Shown: in pieces, positions 51,801-61,300 of the stretch
Layout: the number at the start of each line of letters is the position of its first letter
Position numbering within the stretch: the stretch's first letter is position 1
Source: Sipunculus nudus
Taxonomy: Eukaryota > Annelida > Sipuncula > Golfingiida > Sipunculidae
NCBI GenBank assembly: GCA_026874595.1
Contig: CM049311.1
Location: forward strand, 69,667,453 to 69,731,452
Direction of reading: 5' to 3'
DNA length: 64,000 bases
Program-made: the position numbers and the translations under genes
Notes under the pieces: generated by a model
What the model was told of the DNA's origin: nothing
Databases searched by the model: none
What the model saw: only the letters and a program-made list of their open reading frames with translations

Positions 51801-54800
51801 TTCGCATACATCATTACCACGCTATCTGCAGTTTTACATTCGAGTACTTAATCCAGGATGATAGTATGGCAAAGTAGTCACGTTTATTTCACTTGGACAG
51901 ACCAGGTGCGTTCCTACACACTTGTAACATTTTCTTATATACCTGTAGACTCTGTATATCAGATAAGGTAGATTATATTGTGCCCTGAGGTCAACACCTG
52001 ATACAGGGGCTTGCTATATAAAACCATGTGGCATTCCATACGATCCTTCAGTGATGCCCTTAACAATAAGAGCTCGTTAAGCTTCTCTTTAACACAGGGC
52101 CCGTGTCTGCTACCTGTGCTGTGGTACCATCCTCAGTTAAAGTGGTGTCTAGTTTTTACGCATGTGCTAAGTATATGGTATGATGAGCAAAATACTGCAA
52201 GTTCAATGGGGTTGTTGCGTGTAACATTGCATTATACAGTCACTGAGCTGAGTTTTTTACAACATCATCAATGATACACTTCGTTGATCTGTTTTTGAAG
52301 TATCATTGAGGATAAAGGGTGGTTTTGTGTGGTACGCTTGGATATCTGAGTAAGAGTACTTGTTCATGATCAATACACCCCTGCACAGTTGGATTTCTTC
52401 AGGTTAAGGATGATAATTTGCCAGTACGTGAATATAGCCGGACTCTCAGTGGCAGTTTTTGTGATAATCGTAGTGAAAGCCAGACTGAATGGAGAAAGAT
52501 TAAACAGTAGCCAGGTGTTGGTGTAAAGTTCAATCAGACGATATTACAGCATCACTGTTTAAAAAAGTCAAATTACAGTACACAAGATTATAAAACAGGT
52601 GTGGTTAAAATACAAAAAAAAAAAACATAACCATGGTGGTCAAAATGACTAAAAACACAGGACTTAAACCACAGTGGTCAAATTGACAATTAAAAACCTC
52701 AGTGGTTAATCTGAATAAACTTCAAGTTAATGTGCAAAGAAAAACCCAATGGTCAATTAGACACAATTTACAATATATAGCAATGATTGACCAAAACAGG
52801 AATCTTCCATTGTGATAGTGAATGTTGTACTTCATTGAGTTATGGTAGTAAACTTCGTAATCTGTGTGACATTTCGATAAACATTTCCTTGAGACAGGTT
52901 TCACCGGATAACACCTCAGCCTGTTGAATCCGCTATGCCTGTGTTTAAAGGACGCTCTAAGAAAAAACTGACCTTTTCTTCTTCCAGGGAATATGCTCCC
53001 AGGACGGTGGTTCTACAGAGGGGGAAGGGAGGCTTCGGCTTCGTGCTGCGAGGAGCCAAATGTGAGTACAGTTACTATCACCATCTTTTTGACACCCAAG
53101 GTAATTCCTTTATTCATAACAGTTAGGGCTGGCATAATTTTATCAATATATCAGTCAATACAAGGGGGTCCATAGCATTTTGAAGGCTCTGACAAAAATC
53201 AGTATGACTACCAGTGGCTCTGACAAGAATCAGTATGATAACCAATGGCTCTGACAAGAATCAGTGATAACTTATGGCTCTGACAAGAATCAGTGATAAC
53301 TAATGACTCTGACAAGAATCAGTGATAACTAATGGCTCTGACAAGAATCAGTGATAATTAATGGCTCTGACAAGAATCAATATGATTACCAATGGCCCTG
53401 ACAAGCACCATATGATTATTCCAGTGGCTCTGACAAGAATCCATATGATTACCAATGGCTCTGATGAATGTATGTTAAAATTAGATACAGTTTTCTAAAA
53501 CAAATACAGCAGACTGACAAGATTGTAGGTTATTCTTAATCTATGGCCAAAAGAATACATTGCAATGCCAATTTTGATAGTTTGTCAAGATACTTAAAGG
53601 CAAATAAAAGTGCAGATAAAACATTTTTGTTACTTCAGTACCCTGTGGTACTACTTTTGGATGGGAACTATTTTCCTTAGTCTTGAGTGGTTTCACCAGG
53701 TTCACTGACAGTGTGTAACCCTTTATGGATGCAAGCTGTGTGTATGATTAATAAGACAGAAGCAAGGCATCCGTGACATCCTTGAAAGAACTAGGTCCCT
53801 TCAGACATATAAATGTATACTTCATACTAGTGGTATCAACCTGAACTACACGCTCCACTTCTTGCTGTGTAAAGATTGCATGGTTTAGAATAAGGGTGTC
53901 CTGAACTTGACCAAGGTCACATTTAACGTCACATGTCACATGATTTTTAAGTGTACTAAGACTTTCTCCTGTGTTCTGGTTTCCAGCCTGTATTTATAAT
54001 ATATTCATGAAATACCTGAAGCATGGCATATGCTGTAACTACAGTTTATGCACTTGTGGAATTTAGCCAAGGGGTTGAACGTAGCCTGTTAGATTTGGTA
54101 TTTGATTTCATACTGTTAAATGAGAATTAAACACAGCAATCAGTTTTCAAGAATAGCACAGCCCCTACCCCAAAGCTGGCCTTTTTCAAAGATGCATAAA
54201 TCTGAGATGGCTTCATAGTGTAAACAATAATGCCATGTTTTTATCTTCATCTCCTCACTGTAAAATGTATGTTTTTACAGTGGTTCAGGTTGCAAAAGAA
54301 AACAAAAAAATATTTTATATTGTAAATACAGAAGTATTTTAGGGATTTTAATGACTTGGGATTTTGGATAATCCACAGTTGTCCACAATTTTAAGAACCT
54401 AACAAGCTTTCATCAGAAAGAGTATAAATTTAAAAAACAACTAGCAAGTCTTCATCAACATGTAACAACTCTGCCTTTCTGCAGATTATTTCACAATGGT
54501 ACTTCATTAACAATATTTTAAAAGTTCTTTACATTTACCATTGAGTCATTACAAATTTACAGGTATACATTCAGTAATAATTAGCCTTTTTTAATTACAT
54601 CTCCTTTCATAGAAAATTTGGACTTTTTGTTTTTTTTCTGACTTAAGGCTCAGTCTACAAAAAAAATTAGCTTGTTTGTAAAACAGAATGACAGATTATT
54701 TTCAGGATCCACAGTCATTCCTCTTTTGTTCTATATGTTAGACAAATTTGATTGTAGTGAACTGAAATAAGTCAGATGTTGTTCATATTTAAATGCTTTT

Positions 54801-55287
54801 GACTTCAAGTCAGCCTCATCAGCAGTATTATTTTTAATAAAAAAAATTCAAGATGACTTTGTTATAAAACTTAAAAAAAGACTGAAAATTACCATATGGA
54901 AAGTGAAAAGTATTTCAGTCAATATACTAACAGGACATTTTAAAATGAAAGTGATTGTATTGTGAATGTTCTAAATGAGGACTTGGCAGTAGGTTACCTT
55001 CCTGGTGTCACCAGAAGTGACCATTATTGTATATTCAAGGGGTTCCACCTACATTAGTCACTATCACCAGATACATTACCCTGATGATTATATCTACTGC
55101 GTAAATAACACTGTCATGTTCAGCATTTACTGCCCACAGCTCCTTCCGGTATATAGGATGCTTCTCATTAGAACTGCTATAAAATTGTGGAAGGTCATCT
55201 TTTGATAACAGGGATAGGTAATAAATACTTTCCTGTCTTTTTCTTGCACTTTCTCTTTCTCTCGCTCTCTCTCTCTCTCTCTTTCTG

Positions 55288-55321
<34 letters not shown>

Positions 55322-58300
55322 ATGAACACATGCAGATTTCAAATACAAATATCTTTGAAACTTGCACATGATATGTCCCTATCTTTTCTAAAACTTCAAA
55401 ATTATAATTTGGATAATATTCTACTATACAAGGCACTGTGACCTGCTTTTGGAGTGGTTAGCTCTGTATTGGATATAGATAAGACTTGGTAAAACTCAAC
55501 AACATATCTCCAGTAGTAATGTTGCTGGGAATTAGAAATTTAAAATTATCATCTGAGTCAGTATCCACAGAGTGTGGATGAAAGTCAGTGTTAAGATGTT
55601 GTCTACCTGACTGAGCTCTGCTGCACACCTGTTTCACTGTGCATTGTGATAAACATTATTGTGTAAACACTGACTGATCAATGACATTGATCTGCTACAG
55701 ATGGGCAGCATTGTCTGAATATATAAGTTCATACATTGAGTCCTCTGTAACACTGCTCTGTACTTTATGGAATAGACTTGTGGCTTCCTGTTTGTCTTCT
55801 GACATATCCCAGGAATATTTTATCCTGCAAATCCTTCAAAGGTATCAGAGACATTTTTCCATGAGCCAGTCTTTAGGCCTACACAGTTTTAAGGATCATT
55901 TCAGTCTCTTTTGAAGTTTTGCAATCCTGGATGGATGAAGAATTTTTAGAGGATCATGATGTCTTCATAAATGTTTGATACACTTGCGGATTAGCATTAT
56001 TTGAAAAGAACAAGATTGGATCTTAATACTGTAATTAGCTTAAGCCTGTGTCTGATATATATCAGCTGGAACCGATCAAAAGGATATAGATAAATAAGTG
56101 ATTACACTGTCTGCTTTCTGATGTCAAGATAAGCACTGCATAGTGGATGCAAACAACTATCTTCAAGGCTGATTCACCAAAGCATTTGGTCTTTCAAGGA
56201 CTATATTTTCCATACATTGGCCAGGATATGAACTGGTGGCAAAAAAGAGTTTATGAAATAATCTTTAATCTTTAGTACATATACTTTGATCACCACATAC
56301 TTGCCATAAGACTTGTTGGTCAGCATGAATTTTAAGCTGAAAGGTGTTAGTAAACCTCTGCGCAGCGTCCTCAGAAGGTTTAGTGATGATGCCTCTTGTG
56401 GAAGTGATAAGAAAACAGTTACAGATTATTATGACACCCAGGAAAACATGGTTTATGGTGGGTCAAATATTGAACATATATGTTTTTATAAGAACAAGGA
56501 GATCATTATCAGAAGGCTTGCTTTTTAGTGACAAGCTGAACCTGCAACCCAGCCACTGTAGGCTGAGTGTAGATTGTGTTTTGTGATCAGCAGGATATTA
56601 AAATACAGAACTAAACAAATTTAAAATACAGTTTGACAAAACGTGTCAGCCTTCACAACAGGTGTTAAAATAGAATCATCACAGTAGGGGGGATACTGTA
56701 ACTAGTAACATTCTGTGATTATTAACAACTTCTTGTGTTCTAACTTGCAGCCCAGGACCCGAGGGCCAGGATTCTGGATTTTTCACCCTCGGCAGAGTTC
56801 CCCGCCCTGCAGTACCTGGACCGAGTTGAGAAGGGTAGCATGGCCGATAAGGCAGGACTTAAACCTGGAGACTTCCTCCTGGAGGTGAGCCTAATCCATT
56901 GCTATTAATGGTGACACAGTGAAACCTATGTTATGAGACCACCCATGGGACTGGCTGAAAGTAGTCTTAGTTCACAGGTGGTCTTATTAGATAAGTCAGT
57001 TACAACCAATGTGAATGCTTTTTGTTCACCCAAGTGCACATTGTGCAGGTGGTCTTATAAGACAGATGGTCTTTCAGACAGTTACCACTGTATGTGATAT
57101 GAATGAATAATATTTGATATAATTGAGTGTTGTGATTGTAATTTATATAATGTATGGTGTGTATTATATTTTCTGTATATTCTGTCATTACTTTATTGGT
57201 TGAGGTAGAATGTAAATTAATTATTAAAAATTGTTAAAAGATCTTGGATTTTAAATGTGTGATTAGTACTTAAAAAATCACAGGATTCAGGACATTTCAA
57301 AAGGTCATAAAAGGCATGAAATTTTATTGTCAGACAGTTTGAAAATTATATTTTAATAATCATAAATGACTTTACCCATATTTACATGATGGAAGCTCAC
57401 TGTGAGTGTGAAAAGTTATAAAGCAAGATTGGTAATTTATTCTTTGAAAAGGCCCTTCAAATGTCATGACATTTTTATCTTCTTAATTGTTGAAGTACAG
57501 AGGAACCCACAATTAGGACCACCTCAGGGACTGACCAGTGTGGTCATAATTTGGGGTTGTTGTATTTTTGAAATTTAAGTTACCTGGATCATATATTCAG
57601 AACTAAGAAAAGTGGTGGCAATTGTTGGATGGTCACTAGGCAGGGTTCCACAGTATGTGAACCCTGAACCCTTTCCAGTAATTTAAATCTTGGGTGGGGG
57701 AGGGGTTGTGTGTGATGAACTCTTTGTGTTACAATTGCATCATGCATGTACAATACTTTTCATCATACAGAATAGTTAAGCATCCTCTTCGGTATGCGTT
57801 TGTCAGACATTGGGCTCCACCTCCTCACATAAACCCTGCAAAGCCATTGGAACACTTTTATCATGAGACTGCTGTATTAATATATAAATATATAATACTG
57901 AAATGGTCAAGTTTTCCACCATACAAATGCACACAACAATTTTAGTTTAGGAGCTAGATCAAGGCTTTGCAATATAAATTAATGAAAACAAACCTGATAA
58001 TGGACATAGTGATCTTAAATAATTTTTTGTTATAATGTTTCTTGAAAATAGTTCAGTATATATAGGAATGTGTGGGTACATATAGTTCAGGTTTGATTTC
58101 ATGTTGTTGGCCATGATTGTAGGAATTTAAATTGATCTAAACCAACCAGATCTGACACAGGGATAGAATTAGTCATTCATAAATAATTGAGGTGAATCGC
58201 TGCCGTACCCAGCCACACATGGCCACCCATGTGTAACCAAGAGCAATATGGCAGCCAGCTCAGACCTGTACATTCAACTCTGCCGGGGCAGATGTTGACG

Positions 58301-61300
58301 ATCAAAAATTGACTGTCATGTGACCAAGACGTGAGGGAATCCTGGGGTATTGTACACCTCGGAGATACCGTGTCCCTGTGCAAATAAAACACACATGACT
58401 TCAGTACCACTTTTGTCACCCAGGATTAATCCAACCCAATTTTGTGACCTGGTGTACTTATTGCTTATAATGATGATAATGAGTCTAAAAAATCACCAAG
58501 ATGTTACCCATTCTGTTTTATATTTATTGTAAGAACAGTGGGCCTTATGGTTCAGGAGGACAGTACTTGGTACTGTTTTATTCTGTCCTTGCAGAGGACA
58601 GGTTGTTATTTGTTTACAAAGTTTACATACTTCACAAATGAATAGTCCAGGTGACAAGAAAAGATTTTAAGAGAAGGAGATTAAAGAGAAACCCTGTTCT
58701 ACAATGATATAGACATAATTAAAATTATTTATATTTCTTGCTTTGATAAATTTATGACATAGAGCAGCTTAAATTGTCTTATATAAAATAAGATCATTAT
58801 ATTTTGATAAACAGGTATACAGTCCTTTTGCAACAGGGGTTTTTAGTCATGTTTACATATACACAAATAGCAAATTATTTTTTCCTCATTTCACTTAATG
58901 ACATTAGACCCCTGATATTTTGGCTTGATTTATTATAGTAAATAATATTTCTGTGACACCTATTTATGTAATACATAGCCATAGACAGTTTTCTGTGGAG
59001 GTTTGTAAACCATTGGTTCAGAAATCATCTTTAGCCTGCTAATTTCTCGTGAGTTTTCAGTTTTGCATTATCTAGTAAAATAATGATAAATATCATAATG
59101 AAAAAAAAAATTCTCATATTCTTTTTTTAGCTCAGCTGACTGAAAGTCATCTGAGCTATAGCGATCACTCTTTGTCCGTCGTCCGTCTGTCCGTCTGTCT
59201 GTCTGTCTGTCCGTCTGTCCGTTAACGAGGCACAAATCGTAACCACTAGAACTGGAATCTTCTTACTTGACATCCTGGGAGGTCCATGAAAAATCTCCTT
59301 GGAAACCAGAAATTAGGTCTCTGTTACCCATATCCTTCGAGCTATGGGGCCCCAAAGTACCCCCCCAGAAAAGTCCAAAATTTCATACAAAAACTTCAAT
59401 ATCTCATTAACTACTTGACTGATGGTCATGATTTTTGGCATACATATTGATCATGAGAGGTTCCATCATTTCCTGAAGACTGGTGGCGCCACCTGTATTT
59501 TTCGATTTTTTACGAATTTTTTTCTCTATTTTTGAGACCTTTAAAAATGTGAACATCTGTTAACAAGGCACAAATCGTAATGACTGGACTTAGAATCTTC
59601 ATTCTCGACACACTGAGAGACCTATGAAAAGTCTCCATGGAAGCCAGAAATTAGGTCTCTGTTACCCATATTCTTCGAGCTACGGGGCCCCAAACTACCC
59701 CCCAGAAAAGTAAAAAATTTCAAACAAAAACTTCAATATCTCATTAAATACTTGACTGATGGTCATGATTTTTGTCATACATATTGATCATGAGATGTTC
59801 CATCACTTCCTGCAGACTGGTGGCGCCACCTGTATCGTTCAATTTTTTACGAATTTTTTCTCTATTTTTGAGACCTTTCAAAATGTAAACATCTGTTAAC
59901 AAGGCACAAATCGTAAAGACTGGACCTAGAATCTTCATTCTTGACACACTGAGAGACCTATGAAAAGTCTCCATGGAAACCAGAAATGAGGTCTCTGTTA
60001 CCCATATTCTTCGAGCTATGGAGCCCCAAAGTACCCCCAAGAAATGTAAAAAATTTCATACAAAAACTTCAATATCTCATTAACTACTTGACTGATGGTC
60101 ATGATTTGTGGCATAACTATTGATCATGAGATGTGTCATCACTTCCCGCAGACTGGTGGTGCCACCTTTATTCGATTTTTTACGATTTTTTCCTCTATTT
60201 TTGAGACCTTTAAGGATGCTGTCATCTGTTAGCATGGCACAAATCGTAACGACTGGACCTAGAATCTTCATTCTCAACACACTGAGAGGTCCATGAAAAA
60301 TATCCTAGGAAACCAGAAATTAGGTCTCTGTTAACCATATCCTTCGAGCTATGGGGCCCCAAAGTACCCCCCCCCCCCCCCCCGAGTAGTCAAAAATTTC
60401 ATACAAAAACTTCAATATCTCAATAACTACATCACTGATGGTCATGATTTTTGGCATACATATTGATTATGAAATGTTCCATCAGTTCCTGCAGACTTGT
60501 GGCGCCACCTGTATTGTTTGATTTTTTACGATTTTTTCCTCTATTTTTGAGACCTTTAAGGATGCTGTCATCTGTTAACGTGCCACAAAATCATAACGAC
60601 TGGACCTAGAATCTTCATTCTCGACACACTGAGAGACCTATGAAAAGTCTCCATGGAAACCAAAATTAGGTCTCTGTTACCCATATTCTTCGAGCTATGG
60701 AGCCCTAAAGTACCCCCAAGAAAAGTAAAAAAATTTCATACAAAAACTTCAATATCTCATTAACTACTTGAATGATGGTCATGATTTGTGGCATAACTAT
60801 TGATCATGAGATGTGTCATCTGTTTCTGCAGACTGGTGGCGCCACCTGTATCGTTCGATTTTTTACGATTTTTTCCTCTATTTTTGAGACCTTTAAGGAT
60901 GCTGTCATCTGTTAGCATGGCACAAATAGTAACGACTGGACCTAGAATCTTCATTCTCAACACACTAGAAGACCTATGAAAAGTCTCCATGGAAACCAGA
61001 AATTAAGTCTCTGTTACCCATATCCTTCGAGCTATGGGGCCCCAAAGTACCCCCCCAGAGTAGTCAAAAATTTCATACAAAAACTTCAATATCTCAATAA
61101 CTACATCACTGATGGTCATGATTTTTGGCATACATATTGATTATGAGATGTTCCATCAGTTCCTGCAGACTGGTGGCGCCACCTATGTTATCTATCAAGA
61201 GGTTACAAATTGCAACAACTGGACCTAGAAACTTCATTCTTGTCATGCAAGGAGGCCCATGAAGATTGCCTGTGGAAACTTGAAATTAGGTCTCTGTTAC

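Larger units (their letters stand above)
46470..52987 (+). other. Shank intron 15
   Basis: A 6518-nt intron. It has a poly-G run at 46576-46587 and two tRNA-like SINE heads at 50625-50701 and 50735-50830. Otherwise it is AT-rich, with short unconserved open frames. The exon 15 frame reads into the intron for 98 codons. The exon 16 frame opens at 52935 inside this intron, but the family match begins after the TTCTTCTTCCAG acceptor. Confidence 0.8.
53062..56750 (+). other. Shank intron 16
   Basis: A 3689-nt intron. It holds a minisatellite (53182-53465) close to the donor and a CT microsatellite (55249-55320). Nothing else was recognised. Confidence 0.85.
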
